Assembly (NCBI GenBank): GCA_002388885.1
Contig: DGNI01000016.1
Location: 1-21,656, forward strand
Direction of reading: 5' to 3'
Length of the DNA stretch: 21,656 nucleotides
Origin: Parvularculaceae bacterium UBA4496
Lineage (GTDB): Bacteria; Pseudomonadota; Alphaproteobacteria; Caulobacterales; Parvularculaceae
Shown: one piece after another, positions 7,605 to 16,615 of the stretch
Numbering within the stretch: the first letter of the stretch is position 1
How the letters are laid out: each line of letters starts with the position of its first letter
Translations under genes and position numbers: made by a program
Notes under the pieces: model-generated
What the model was told of the DNA's origin: nothing
The model's input: the letters and a program-made list of their open reading frames with translations, nothing else
The model's database searches: none

Positions 7605-7891
7605 CACTCAGCCTCTTCGCTGACGCCGAAGCGTTTTTCGATGACGCGCATCCGCGCCGCGTAGACGAAAATCAGAATGACAAAGACGATGATCGAGCCC
7701 TGTTGCGCAAACCAGAAGCCGAGCTTGAACCCGCCAATCTGGACCGCATTCAGCGTATCAACGAAGAGGATGCCCGCGCCGAAGGAAACGGCGAACCAGA
7801 TGGCCAGCAGCACGCCAAGCAGCTTTACGTTCTCGCGCCAATAGGCCTGAGCATTCGCCGCTGCATCTAATTTCGGATTTTTCGGCTCCAT
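7604..7891 (-). CDS. DUF4212 small membrane subunit of the symporter pair
   Basis: The 95-residue protein has two hydrophobic helices (about 23-45 and 63-82) and the DUF4212 pattern 'AYWRENVKLLGVLLAIWF' at 16-33, followed by 'FGAGILF' and 'GFKLGFWFAQQGSI'. It is regularly encoded just before an SSS-family symporter of the VC_2705 type and is thought to be its accessory subunit. GAGGAAAGA directly before the ATG is a strong ribosome site. The 115 bases between this start and the divergent transporter gene must hold both promoters, but I could not assign boxes there. Confidence 0.87.
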   Translation of the reverse strand: MEPKNPKLDAAANAQAYWRENVKLLGVLLAIWFAVSFGAGILFVDTLNAVQIGGFKLGFWFAQQGSIIVFVILIFVYAARMRVIEKRFGVSEEAE

Positions 7892-8006
7892 TCTTTCCTC
7901 CGCGCCCCGCTATCTTTTTGTCGGCTCATCCTAGCTGCGTTCACGTGAGAGTCATCCTCCTGCGCGATTGTTGCAAAAGACGCAGCCTGAGCGTAACCGG
8001 ACCCAC

Positions 8007-9251
8007 ATGACAGATAGGACGACATCCGGCATCCGGCTTCCCTTCGCGGAGCTTGTGGCCATCACTGCAGCGATGATGGCCCTTAACGCGCTTGCCATCG
8101 ACATGATGCTGCCGGCGCTTGGCACGATTGGGAACGAGCTTGGCGCGGCGCACGACAATGACCGCCAGCTGATCATTGTGGTTTACGTACTTGGCAATGG
8201 TTTGGCCCAGCTTCTGTTCGGGCCCATCGTCGACCGCTTTGGCCGCAAACGCGTTATTCTCTGGGCGCTGGGCGGCTATGTGCTGGGTTCAGTCCTTAGC
8301 GTCGTCGCTTCGTCTTTCGCGCTTTTGCTTGCGGCGCGCGCATTTCAGGGCGTGACGACGGCCGCAACACGCGTTGCAATCATCGCATCGGTGCGCGATC
8401 AGTGTTCGGGACGGCGGATGGCGGAAGTGATGTCGCTCGCCATCACCATATTCATGGCGGCGCCGATCCTGGCGCCTGGATTTGGACAGCTCATTTTATT
8501 TGCTGCGCCGTGGCGCGGCATTTTTGTCGCGCTATTACTGTACGGACTGCTGATGGCCGTTTGGACCGCATGGCGCCTTCCTGAAACGCTGGCGCCCGAA
8601 CGCCGCAAGAAACTGCAGGCCGGACGCATTATTTCTTCCTACATGGTCTTTATCGGCAACCGGGTTTCGATCGGCTACACGCTGGCGTCCGCACTCTGTT
8701 TCGGCGCGCTGTTCGGATATATCAGTACATCGGAACAGGTGTTCCTCGAAACTTTCGATATCGGACAGAATTTCGCCATTGCTTTTGCATGTATCGCTGG
8801 CTCCCTCGGCGCTGCTACGCTCATCAACGCGCGGCTTGTCTCGCGGTTCGGCATGCGCCGCCTGACGCATACGGCGCTGATCGTCTTCATCATCGCCAAT
8901 CTGCTGCATCTTGCGATCGCCTCATCTACCGGCGAGACTTTTGTTTTGTTCATGGCATTCATGATGATTTCGTTTTTCGCCCTCGGCCTGATCGGCCCCA
9001 ATGCGACAGCGCTCGCCATGGAGCCGCAAGGCGATAACGCAGGCGCCGCCGCGGCGGCGAACGGGTTTGCAGGCACGACCGTCGCAGGTTTCATGGGCGG
9101 CGTCATCGGGCAGTTCTACGACGGCACGACCATGCCCATCATTCTCGGCTTCGTGATACTTGGCATATCGTCTGTCTCAATCGTTCTGTGGACGGAAAAA
9201 GGCCGGCTTTTCGGCTCTAGCGACCAGCCGGAAGACGAATTGCTGCCATGA
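8007..9251 (+). CDS. MFS drug-resistance transporter, Bcr/CflA type
   Basis: The 414-residue protein is a 12-helix DHA1-type exporter of the inner membrane. The helix 2-3 loop motif reads 'GPIVDRFGRKRVIL', and 'AIDMMLPALGTIGNELG' in helix 1 is typical of Bcr/CflA proton-driven drug exporters. I chose the ATG at 8007; a TTG at 7968 would add 13 polar residues with no helix and is less likely. The stop overlaps the rimM start (ATGA, 9248-9251), so the transporter is transcribed and probably translated together with ribosome-maturation genes. The substrate is unknown. Confidence 0.88.
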   Translation: MTDRTTSGIRLPFAELVAITAAMMALNALAIDMMLPALGTIGNELGAAHDNDRQLIIVVYVLGNGLAQLLFGPIVDRFGRKRVILWALGGYVLGSVLSVVASSFALLLAARAFQGVTTAATRVAIIASVRDQCSGRRMAEVMSLAITIFMAAPILAPGFGQLILFAAPWRGIFVALLLYGLLMAVWTAWRLPETLAPERRKKLQAGRIISSYMVFIGNRVSIGYTLASALCFGALFGYISTSEQVFLETFDIGQNFAIAFACIAGSLGAATLINARLVSRFGMRRLTHTALIVFIIANLLHLAIASSTGETFVLFMAFMMISFFALGLIGPNATALAMEPQGDNAGAAAAANGFAGTTVAGFMGGVIGQFYDGTTMPIILGFVILGISSVSIVLWTEKGRLFGSSDQPEDELLP

Positions 9252-9811
9252 CAATGCAAAAGAACAATAATCGGGTCTGTCTTGGCGCCTTTGCGGGCGC
9301 GCATGGCGTCAAAGGCGAAGCGAAAGTAAAAACCTTTACCGAGTCCCCGGAAAACATCGCCGCTTATGGCGCTGTGGAGACTGAAGGCGGCGCGCGGACG
9401 TTTACGTTCAAAGTCGTCAAAGTTCTGAAAGACGACATCGTGCTTGTTCGCGCGCCGGAGATCGCGTCGAGGGAAGATGCTGAAAGCCTGAAAGGCGTCC
9501 GGCTCTATGTTGAGCGTGCGGCTTTGCCTTCACCTGAGGAAGATGAGTTTTATCTCGATGACCTTGTCGGCCTGAAAGCATGTGACGAAAACGGCGCGCC
9601 CATGGGCGTCATCAAAGCAGTCTTCAATTTCGGCGCCGGCGACCTTTTGGAACTTGCAGACATTCCGGACGTCAAAGGCGTGCGGCTTGTGTCCTTCACG
9701 AGAGAGAACGCGCCGAATATCGATTTCGACCAAAATGCTATCACGATCCGGCGCCAAAGCATTGAGCTTGCAGACAACGACGATGCTCAGCCAGACGCGC
9801 CAGGCCGCTAG
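9248..9811 (+). CDS. rimM: Ribosome maturation factor RimM
   Basis: The 187-residue protein assists 30S head assembly by binding ribosomal protein S19. The N-terminal domain has the family signature 'VCLGAFAGAHGVKGEAKVKTF' split by normal spacing, and the PRC-barrel domain follows from 'DEFYLDDLVGLKA' onward. Length is normal for alphaproteobacteria, with an acidic tail. It starts on the ATGA shared with the MFS gene; a second Met two codons later is an alternative start. The usual upstream partner rpsP (S16) is absent here, while trmD and rplS follow in the standard order. Confidence 0.95.
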   Translation: MTMQKNNNRVCLGAFAGAHGVKGEAKVKTFTESPENIAAYGAVETEGGARTFTFKVVKVLKDDIVLVRAPEIASREDAESLKGVRLYVERAALPSPEEDEFYLDDLVGLKACDENGAPMGVIKAVFNFGAGDLLELADIPDVKGVRLVSFTRENAPNIDFDQNAITIRRQSIELADNDDAQPDAPGR

Positions 9812-9852
9812 GCCGCTTGCCCTTGCCTTGATCGCATGCGATTTGACCGCCC

Positions 9853-10578
9853 ATGTGGAACGCCACTGTCCTGACCCTTTATCCGGAACTGTTTCCGGGT
9901 CCGCTCGACGCGTCCATTCTGGGGCGCGGGGCAGCGGACGGCCGGTGGGCGCTCGACACGGTCAATATCCGGGATTTTTCTGACAACAAATACGGCTCGG
10001 TGGACGATACCCCCGCCGGGGGCGGCGCTGGCCTCGTCATGCGGGCGGATATTCTGGCTGCAGCGATTGACAGCGTCCCCCGAAACGACCGGCCTATCCT
10101 CTGTCTTTCGCCCCGCGGAGCGCCGCTCAGCCAAGCCCGCGCCCGGGCCCTGTCAGAAGGCCCCGGCGTCATCGCCCTGTGCGGCCGGTTTGAGGGCGTC
10201 GACGAGCGGATTTTCGAGGCAAGAGGCGTCCAAGAGGTCTCAATCGGAGATTTTGTCCTCGCCGGGGGCGAAATCGCCGCCATGGCCCTGATCGAGGCTT
10301 GCGTCCGGCTTATTCCGGGGGTATTGGGCTCGGCTTCATCCCTTGGGGAAGAAAGCTTTGAGGGCGGGTTGCTGGAATATCCCCAGTACACGCGCCCGAG
10401 AGAATTTGAAGGCCGGGCGATCCCGGACGTGTTGCTCTCAGGCGATCATCAAAAGATCGCCGAATGGCGGCGAAAAAAAGCGGAAGAAATAACGCGGACG
10501 CGACGACCGGACCTTCTTGAAAGGTTTTCATCTGACGGTCCTATCCGGCGCGACAACAACAAGGAACCGGAACGATGA
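9853..10578 (+). CDS. trmD: tRNA (guanine37-N1)-methyltransferase TrmD
   Basis: The 241-residue SPOUT-fold enzyme methylates G37 of tRNAs with G36, preventing +1 frameshifts. Knot and cofactor segments are plain: '[12 protein letters not shown]' (53-64), 'LSPRGAPL' (85-92), '[11 protein letters not shown]' (109-119), '[11 protein letters not shown]' (130-140) and 'LEYPQYTRP' (174-182). In 'GEESFEGG' a Glu stands where I align the catalytic Asp of enterobacterial TrmD; I believe this is common in alphaproteobacteria but have not checked. The ATG at 9853 lacks a clear ribosome site. The TGA overlaps the rplS ATG (ATGA). Confidence 0.96.
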   Translation: MWNATVLTLYPELFPGPLDASILGRGAADGRWALDTVNIRDFSDNKYGSVDDTPAGGGAGLVMRADILAAAIDSVPRNDRPILCLSPRGAPLSQARARALSEGPGVIALCGRFEGVDERIFEARGVQEVSIGDFVLAGGEIAAMALIEACVRLIPGVLGSASSLGEESFEGGLLEYPQYTRPREFEGRAIPDVLLSGDHQKIAEWRRKKAEEITRTRRPDLLERFSSDGPIRRDNNKEPER

Positions 10579-10943
10579 ACATCATCGAACAGCTCGAAAA
10601 AGAGCACATGGAAGAACTCGGCAAGGATGTGCCGGAATTCGCCGCAGGCGACACCGTTAAAGTCAACGTGAAAGTGCGCGAAGGCGACCGCGAACGTATT
10701 CAGGCGTTTGAAGGCGTCTGCATCGCGAAAAACGGCGGCGGACTCAATGAGAGCTTCACTGTCCGCAAGATTTCCTTCGGCGAAGGCGTCGAGCGCGTAT
10801 TCCCGGTTTATTCGCCGCTCGTTGACTCCATCGAAGTCGTGCGCCGCGGCAAGGTTCGCCGCGCCAAGCTTTACTATCTGCGCGATCGCCGCGGGAAATC
10901 CGCCCGGATCGCCGAGAAGGTGGACCGCCGCGCCGGCAAGTAA
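10575..10943 (+). CDS. rplS: 50S ribosomal protein L19
   Basis: The 122-residue protein sits at the 30S-50S interface. Signatures seen: '[12 protein letters not shown]' at the start, '[30 protein letters not shown]' as separate conserved blocks around residues 23-52, and '[17 protein letters not shown]' near the end. AAGGAA lies upstream of the ATG, which overlaps the trmD stop by four bases. A strong terminator follows 25 bases after the stop, so this is the last gene of the transcript that includes the MFS gene, rimM and trmD. Confidence 0.97.
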   Translation: MNIIEQLEKEHMEELGKDVPEFAAGDTVKVNVKVREGDRERIQAFEGVCIAKNGGGLNESFTVRKISFGEGVERVFPVYSPLVDSIEVVRRGKVRRAKLYYLRDRRGKSARIAEKVDRRAGK

Positions 10944-10966
10944 GACGCAGGCAGATTGCGAATTTG

Positions 10967-10996
10967 AAACGGGGCTCGCCAGGGCCCCGTTTTTTT
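10967..10996 (+). terminator. Rho-independent terminator after rplS
   Basis: ACGGGGC (10969-10975) pairs with GCCCCGT (10984-10990) around an 8-base loop, and the stem can extend by A-T pairs. It is followed at once by a run of seven T (10990-10996). It lies directly after the rplS stop at the end of the operon. Confidence 0.85.
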
Positions 10997-11127
10997 GTGT
11001 TGGACAAGCCTCGCAACCGCTTAAAATCACTGACTGAATCGAAACGCAGGCAATAAATCCGCACGAAGATGACAGCCGCAGATCGGGCTGATAATCTTTT
11101 CAGCGATTGTCGTCAGGGGGCTGGATC

Positions 11128-11670
11128 ATGCTGAACAAGATACTGGGCGGAATTATCGGGTTCATCGCGCTCGTTTTTGCACTCGGCTTTGTGTTGCCCG
11201 ATCGTGCGCATCTCGAACGTGAGATCATCATCGAAGCGCCTGCGGAAGAAGTCTACGCGCTCGTCAGCGACTTCAGCGCATGGGAGGAATGGTCACCCTG
11301 GGCGAAAATGGATCCGCAAGCGGAATATGAGCTGACCGGCGCCGGCGTCGGCCAGACCATGGTCTGGCACAGCGATCATCCGAATGTCGGCGACGGCAAG
11401 CAGGAAATCATCGCGCTTGCAGAGCCCGGCCATGTGGTGACGCGCCTCAACTTCGGACCCATGGGCGTTGCGGACGCCGCCTTTACGCTGACGCCGATCA
11501 CCGGCGATCGAACGAAAGTCGTTTGGTCCTTCGATTCCAACATGCGCGAGGGAACGCCGACACATCTGAAACCGGTGTTGACCTATATGGGTTACGTCAT
11601 GGGGCCGATGCTCGGGCCGGTTTATGACGAGGGCCTTCAAAACCTGAAACAGGCAGCCGAAGCGGATTAG
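11128..11670 (+). CDS. Membrane-anchored SRPBCC-family (polyketide cyclase/START-like) protein
   Basis: The 180-residue protein has an N-terminal hydrophobic helix (about 5-22) and then a START-like beta-grasp domain. The domain opens with 'REIIIEAPAEEVYALVSDF', followed by 'WSPWAKMDP', which is the standard pattern of polyketide_cyc2-type SRPBCC proteins. These bind hydrophobic ligands in a cavity; most membrane-anchored members have no known function. AGGGGG seven bases before the ATG at 11128 fixes this start over a TTG at 11107. It stands alone after the rplS terminator, followed by 217 bases in which I see no feature. Confidence 0.82.
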   Translation: MLNKILGGIIGFIALVFALGFVLPDRAHLEREIIIEAPAEEVYALVSDFSAWEEWSPWAKMDPQAEYELTGAGVGQTMVWHSDHPNVGDGKQEIIALAEPGHVVTRLNFGPMGVADAAFTLTPITGDRTKVVWSFDSNMREGTPTHLKPVLTYMGYVMGPMLGPVYDEGLQNLKQAAEAD

Positions 11671-11887
11671 ATCAGCTTCAAGCCGGGATCACCGAACAGC
11701 TGCTTATCTTCCGCCTGGCCTGGGATTATTCGCGAGCAATGATTCACTGCCGACGAAAACCGAATAGAGGCAACAAGGGATCAGAGCGAGCACTTCAGCG
11801 CTAATATTCGCGCGCTCGGCCGAAAGCCGCACGCGAGAATTTGGTATGAGTTATTCACACAGCAGAGCATCAAAGTGATCCCAACTT

Positions 11888-13669
11888 TTACTGCCGGTTG
11901 AGGTAAATCTCGCCGGCATCTTTTCCACCGACAATAAGCCTCCCGCCGTCATCGCTGAGCCTATACATGACACTCATGTTCATACGAGGGTCCCAAGTGG
12001 CATAACGTGCATCATCAATCCGTCCCAGCTTCAACGAGACGCTTTCTGGGGGTGAAGCTACGTTGATGTAAAAAAGACCTTCTTCATTGGCGATTACACG
12101 GAGCAAGCTCCGGCCTTTCTCGTGAACGGCGCCAACTATTGTCCAGTCCTCAATTTCGCCTTCGTACAAAAACCCTCTTTTGTGGACGAAACGAAACGAT
12201 TTAACGGGCCCAAGCGCATCTTTCACCTCACGCCAACTGGCTTGAACCCGATTGTAATAACGCTCAGTTCTAATGTTTTCCCAGGAAGACGACATAAAAG
12301 TCTCCCTATCGCCCTCTTCCATTGCGGTCACAAAAGCCAAAACATCGTCGCTTAGGCTCGCCTCTGCGTCAGCCCACAGCGCAGGTGCGGCGAGCAAAGA
12401 AACATTACTTTCTCCGTCTGCCTCCACAAACCAGCCGTCTTCGCCGCGATTGCGAATTTTGAGTTCCTGTCCATGGTCGGAAACGTAAATGCCAGACAGC
12501 AATGAAATGTCGCCTTCAAGGGCTGCCGCCTCTGGCGGCAATTCTATTTCCTCTCCCTGTAAAGTAGACAAGACCGCGTATTCAATAATTTCGCTCGAAA
12601 GCCCGCCACCCATCGTCGTATTTGTGAAAACGACAAACGTTGTTTGTGATTCTGGAAAATAGCCGAACCGCGTAGCGAAATTTACGGCGTCATCAAAACC
12701 CCCATGCCCAACGAGCAGGCCTAACGGCGTATCGCGAAATGCTAGACCGTAGTCTCGCACCCCATGATTTTCGCCGATCGAATAAGCGGAAAAGCCGCCT
12801 TGAACGATCTTTCCTGCGGCGACAGCATCAACGAAATCAGCAAGCGCAGGAGCCGAAGCCATCACCGCGCCAGAGCCTTCAGGCTGCAAATAAACCTCGC
12901 GATTAAGCGGATTCAGCAAATCAACATTAAATTTCTCTGATATCAGGCGCGTTCTGTCTGATTGATAGAATGCAACATCTTCATCCCTCCAGCCCGGTAT
13001 AGCAAAACCAATATCCTTAATTCCAACCGGGCCAAAAAGTTCCTGTTGCAGATATTCCTGGTAAGATATGCCGGTGACTTTTTCGATCACAAGCTTCAGA
13101 AGATGATATCCGAAATTATTATAACGGTATTCTTCGCCGGGAACTGAATTTAAATCCCGCGCAAGAATCATTTCGACATATTGTCGCTCTGTCAGATCAC
13201 GGTTTCTGTCCCAATAATCTTCGTCCAGACCCGAACGATGGGTCAACAGATGGGCAATGGTTATGCTCGCCTTGTCGTCAGGAATATAATCCAAATAGGC
13301 GTTGACCGGCTCATCAAGCCCCACACGCCCTTCCTCCTTTAATTTTAAAATCGCCGTTGCGGTAAAAATTTTTGTTATTGAACCGGTCAGAAAAACCGTA
13401 TCCGATTTAATTTTACGATTAGTATCTTCATCGGCGTAACCATACGCCTTGCTTATTGAAGGGCATCCCGCTTTACGGAGCAAAATGACTCCGGAAAATC
13501 CAAACGCTTCAGCTCTATCAAAATAAGTCTGAACATTTTCAAACGCTTTTAGATCAAGCTGACATGCGGAATCGCGGTCAACTTTCGCGGCATGCTGCTT
13601 CACATCCCCACAACCAGTAAAGATTAAAGAAACAAGCAGTAGACCGGCAAGTGACGATAATTTTTTCAT
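11888..13669 (-). CDS. Serine hydrolase lipoprotein (class C beta-lactamase/PBP-like) with C-terminal extension
   Basis: The 593-residue product starts with a lipoprotein signal ending 'LIFTGC' (C20 lipidated). The serine-hydrolase domain (about 45-365) has the three motifs S97-I-T-K100, Y183-N-N185 and H322-G-G324. Such proteins cut or transfer peptides or esters; true beta-lactamase activity is not implied. About 200 extra residues follow: one beta-rich part (about 385-440) and one resembling an NTF2-like fold (about 445-540). The ATG at 13669 is chosen because it starts the signal; an upstream TTG at 13708 would bury it. There is no clear ribosome site. The gene is much more AT-rich than its neighbours (a hand count of 13381-13440 gives 23 G+C of 60), suggesting acquisition. 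Confidence 0.85.
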   Translation of the reverse strand: MKKLSSLAGLLLVSLIFTGCGDVKQHAAKVDRDSACQLDLKAFENVQTYFDRAEAFGFSGVILLRKAGCPSISKAYGYADEDTNRKIKSDTVFLTGSITKIFTATAILKLKEEGRVGLDEPVNAYLDYIPDDKASITIAHLLTHRSGLDEDYWDRNRDLTERQYVEMILARDLNSVPGEEYRYNNFGYHLLKLVIEKVTGISYQEYLQQELFGPVGIKDIGFAIPGWRDEDVAFYQSDRTRLISEKFNVDLLNPLNREVYLQPEGSGAVMASAPALADFVDAVAAGKIVQGGFSAYSIGENHGVRDYGLAFRDTPLGLLVGHGGFDDAVNFATRFGYFPESQTTFVVFTNTTMGGGLSSEIIEYAVLSTLQGEEIELPPEAAALEGDISLLSGIYVSDHGQELKIRNRGEDGWFVEADGESNVSLLAAPALWADAEASLSDDVLAFVTAMEEGDRETFMSSSWENIRTERYYNRVQASWREVKDALGPVKSFRFVHKRGFLYEGEIEDWTIVGAVHEKGRSLLRVIANEEGLFYINVASPPESVSLKLGRIDDARYATWDPRMNMSVMYRLSDDGGRLIVGGKDAGEIYLNRQ

Positions 13670-13804
13670 AATAGTACTTATAGTGCTAAATTGGATAAAT
13701 TGAGTCAAACGATTAAATGTTTAGGTTGCCCTGTTTCAATCCGTCATGGAACGTGAGCTTTGTATCGCCCAAGCCTAAAACTCTAAATGAGCCTGAATGT
13801 GTCG

Positions 13805-13822
13805 AAAAAAGGCGAGAACGCC
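13805..13822 (-). terminator. Possible terminator after the PhoD-like gene
   Basis: Read on the minus strand, GGCG-TTCT-CGCC is followed at once by six T, 34 bases after the PhoD-like stop. The stem is only 4 bp, though flanking A and T runs could extend it after a mismatched stretch. It would separate the phosphatase from the serine hydrolase gene. Confidence 0.4.
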
Positions 13823-13855
13823 GGCCGTTTCTTTTTGCGTAAATGTCAAGCAAGG

Positions 13856-15028
13856 CTATTGTAGCGCGGAAAGATTTAGGACCTCACCGAGCAAGGTCTC
13901 GCCATCCGCGCCGCGTATCGTGACCTCGATGGCGCCTTTCTCCCAGTCGATTTCGATGAGGCCGTAATTGGCGTCGATGACCATGTCGCCGAGACGGTTG
14001 GGGCCAGGTTCCTGTTCGAACGGCCGGTTCGGATCGAGCCATGCACGCAAGGGTAAATTGAGCGACGACGACGTCGCCTCGAACAGCGGGTAATCATTGA
14101 CCCCTTCCTTGCGATAGAGTGCTGCGGAATGCCTGTCGCCCGTGAGCATGATGACGCCGTTCGCATCCGTTTCGGTAATCAGCTTGTAAAGCCGCGCACG
14201 TTCGGCGGGGAGCATTTTCCACGCCTCCCAGCCATGGCCCTCCGATATGACCTGTACGGAAGAAACAAGCAGGCGCAGGTCGGCCGGCTTTTGCAATTCC
14301 TCAGCGAGCCACGCCCACTGCGCTTCACCAAGCATGGTTTTCGACGGGTCACTGTCGGGAATGTACCGTTCCTTTCCGGGGACCCCATATTCATCGGTCG
14401 GTTTCAATTCCGAACGGAAAAACCGCGTGTCGAGCATGATGATCTGCACGCGTTTGCCGTCCTCGCCGACTGTCCACGACCCATAAACCCCCGGACGCGA
14501 ACGGCGCGGATCGCCTTCCGGCACGGCCCAGACATATTCGAACAGGGCTTCCGAGGCCTCTTTATATTCGTACTCGCCGCCGGCGTCGTTCATGCCGTAG
14601 TCGTGATCATCCCACATGGTCAGCATCGGCGCCATTGACCGCACGCGGGCGAAAGGTTCCGACGATGCAAGGCGCATATAAGCGGCTTTCAGTTCCGGCA
14701 GGGCCGGGTCTTCGGAACGCACGTCGCCATAGACATTATCGCCGATGTAAAGCGTGAGGTCGGGATTCTCCGCCGCAATTCGGTCCCAGATCGACTGATC
14801 CTCATTCTGCTGCGCGCAGGAGGCGAAGATGATGCGCGTCAGAGTTTTCGATTCATCCAGCGGCGCGGAGGGCATGGGCTGAGCGGCGATAATGCCGTCT
14901 GGCTGTTCTGGTTCGACTGCTGCAGCTGCTCGATAATCAGTAGCTCCAGTTTCGGCGCCGTTACTAGCGCAAGCTGCAAGCGCCGCCGCGGCGCCGGCCA
15001 GCAGGAGTTTCCATTTCAGCTTCATCAT
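13856..15028 (-). CDS. PhoD-like metallophosphatase lipoprotein
   Basis: The 390-residue protein has a lipoprotein signal ending 'ALAAC' (C20). The catalytic domain shows PhoD-family metal-site blocks: 'FASCAQQNED' (68-77), 'LYIGDNVYGD' (93-102), 'MWDDHDYGMND' (138-148), 'MLDTRFFR' (198-205) and 'LTGDRHSAAL' (295-304). PhoD enzymes are calcium/iron-dependent phosphodiesterase-phosphomonoesterases outside the cytoplasm. The N-terminal all-beta domain of classical PhoD is absent, so this is the short form, whose substrate may not be phosphate monoesters. GGAG eight bases before ATG 15028 sets the start; the next codon is also ATG. It follows the M28 peptidase by 61 bases on the same strand, probably as an operon. 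Confidence 0.88.
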   Translation of the reverse strand: MMKLKWKLLLAGAAAALAACASNGAETGATDYRAAAAVEPEQPDGIIAAQPMPSAPLDESKTLTRIIFASCAQQNEDQSIWDRIAAENPDLTLYIGDNVYGDVRSEDPALPELKAAYMRLASSEPFARVRSMAPMLTMWDDHDYGMNDAGGEYEYKEASEALFEYVWAVPEGDPRRSRPGVYGSWTVGEDGKRVQIIMLDTRFFRSELKPTDEYGVPGKERYIPDSDPSKTMLGEAQWAWLAEELQKPADLRLLVSSVQVISEGHGWEAWKMLPAERARLYKLITETDANGVIMLTGDRHSAALYRKEGVNDYPLFEATSSSLNLPLRAWLDPNRPFEQEPGPNRLGDMVIDANYGLIEIDWEKGAIEVTIRGADGETLLGEVLNLSALQ

Positions 15029-15089
15029 CGCCGTCTCTCCGCGTTTCAGCTCATCCTGACACAAACTCATGACGCTGACGCAACAAACA

Positions 15090-16511
15090 CTATTCGTCTG
15101 AGGCCACAGGCAAGCGACCGAAATCGCCCTCCATTTCCGACGCCATGTAAATTACCGCCGCCCAGGCCGCTACATTCTGCTGGATATCGGACGGATCGAC
15201 CTTGTCGAGCGTATCATCCGGCGTGTGGTGCAGATCGAAATAATCGGTGCCGTCCTGGCGCAGCGTGAAAACCGGCACGCCGAGCCTGCGGATCGGTCCG
15301 ACATCGGGGCCGCCGGTACCGACATTAGGCCCAGATGCAATCGCAAGTCGGTGCAGCGCCGCCTGCATCGGCGCCGCCTTGGCGACCGTTTCATCGCCGA
15401 AACCTGAATCAAAACGATAAATGCGGCCTGCGCCGAAATCGGATTCCCCGGCTAGGATGTGCCGATCAAGATCATCCTTGTGCTGTTCGGCATAGGCCCG
15501 CGCGCCATAAAGGCCGACTTCCTCGGCTCCCCACATTACGACACGGATGGTGCGTTTCGGTTTCCCGCGCAGATCGCCGACCAGTTTCGCCGCCGCCGTC
15601 GTGATCGCGATACCGGCGCCGTCATCGATTGCGCCCGTGCCGAGATCCCAACTGTCGAGATGGCCGCCGATCACAATAAGCTCGTCGGTTTCGCCGGGAA
15701 TTTCACCCACAACATTGCCGGATTGAACACTTTCCTCAGTACGCACCTGAATGTTGAGTTTAACCGTCACCGGGCCGTCAGCACGCTCTATGGCGCGCGC
15801 AAGCTGGTCCGCATCGGGGTTTGAAAGCGCGCCTGCCGGCACCACAGTCGCGCCCTGGCCGCGCAGACCGCCGCCAGTGTGTGGATTGCGATGAAAGTCC
15901 GTTCCCGCGGAACGGATCAGCGACGCAACCGCGCCGCGCTTGCCGGCCTCAACCGCCGCCATTGAGCGCTTCCTGACCGCCGTGCCGTAACCCGATCCGT
16001 CCTGGGTCCGCGCCATCGGCTCATCCACAAAAACGATTTTTCCTTCAAGGCCGGTTTCCGGCGCAGCGGCAAGTTCCGCCATCGTGCGGAACCGCACGAC
16101 TTCCGCCGTCAAGCCGCCTTCAGGCGTTGCAGAAGATCGTCCGAGAGCAGTCATCGCCAACTTCTGCGGAAACGGGGAGACGATCTCGGCCTCTTCCCGT
16201 ACGCGCTCCCAGTAGGGCATCTCATAGGTTTCTATACGGATGTTTTTGAAACCGAGGTCTTTGAGTTTCTTGACGCCCCAATCCCGGGCCCGCGCTTCCG
16301 CCTCTGAGCCTCCGAGCCGCGGGCCGATTTCCGTCGTCAGACTCTCGAGAAGCTCCCAGGCGAGGCCGTCATCGAGCGCCATATCGATCAGGCGGTCGAC
16401 TGTACGCTGTTGCTGTTCGGAAAGCGCCGGCGCGGGCGCGTCGGTTTGTGCGGCGAGCGGCTGTGCAAGGAAAGCGAATGCGACAAAAGCCGCAGCAGAT
16501 ACAAATTTCAT
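15090..16511 (-). CDS. Secreted M28-family metallopeptidase with PA domain
   Basis: The 473-residue exported enzyme has a signal peptide ending near 'PLAAQ' (19-23). A protease-associated domain is inserted at about 120-250, and the co-catalytic two-zinc site reads H284-x-D286, D296 ('AIDDGAG'), E330-E331 ('WGAEEVG'), D358 ('ESDFGAG') and H429 ('DLHHTPDD'). All ligands of the family are present. This layout matches plasma glutamate carboxypeptidase-type dipeptidases/aminopeptidases rather than M20 enzymes. GGGG eight bases upstream supports ATG 16511; a TTG one codon earlier is possible. It is the first gene of a likely two-gene unit with the PhoD-like phosphatase. Confidence 0.92.
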   Translation of the reverse strand: MKFVSAAAFVAFAFLAQPLAAQTDAPAPALSEQQQRTVDRLIDMALDDGLAWELLESLTTEIGPRLGGSEAEARARDWGVKKLKDLGFKNIRIETYEMPYWERVREEAEIVSPFPQKLAMTALGRSSATPEGGLTAEVVRFRTMAELAAAPETGLEGKIVFVDEPMARTQDGSGYGTAVRKRSMAAVEAGKRGAVASLIRSAGTDFHRNPHTGGGLRGQGATVVPAGALSNPDADQLARAIERADGPVTVKLNIQVRTEESVQSGNVVGEIPGETDELIVIGGHLDSWDLGTGAIDDGAGIAITTAAAKLVGDLRGKPKRTIRVVMWGAEEVGLYGARAYAEQHKDDLDRHILAGESDFGAGRIYRFDSGFGDETVAKAAPMQAALHRLAIASGPNVGTGGPDVGPIRRLGVPVFTLRQDGTDYFDLHHTPDDTLDKVDPSDIQQNVAAWAAVIYMASEMEGDFGRLPVASDE

Positions 16512-16615
16512 CAACGGGTCCCCTTCGGATTGGAAACCCGTTTGTTCAAGGTTGCCCGCCGCAGGTCAAGCCCGCGGCGGTTACAAGACGCCTAAGTATA
16601 TGATTTACGATGCAG

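Noticed and set aside
7062..7870. Plus-strand readings of 200 and 145 residues
   Set aside because: Antisense to the symporter and DUF4212 genes, charged and low in hydrophobic pattern; typical high-GC shadows.
13677..13708. Promoter TTGACT ... TATAAG for the serine hydrolase
   Set aside because: The spacer is 20 bases, too long for a standard sigma-70 promoter; no better -10 fits the TTGACT.
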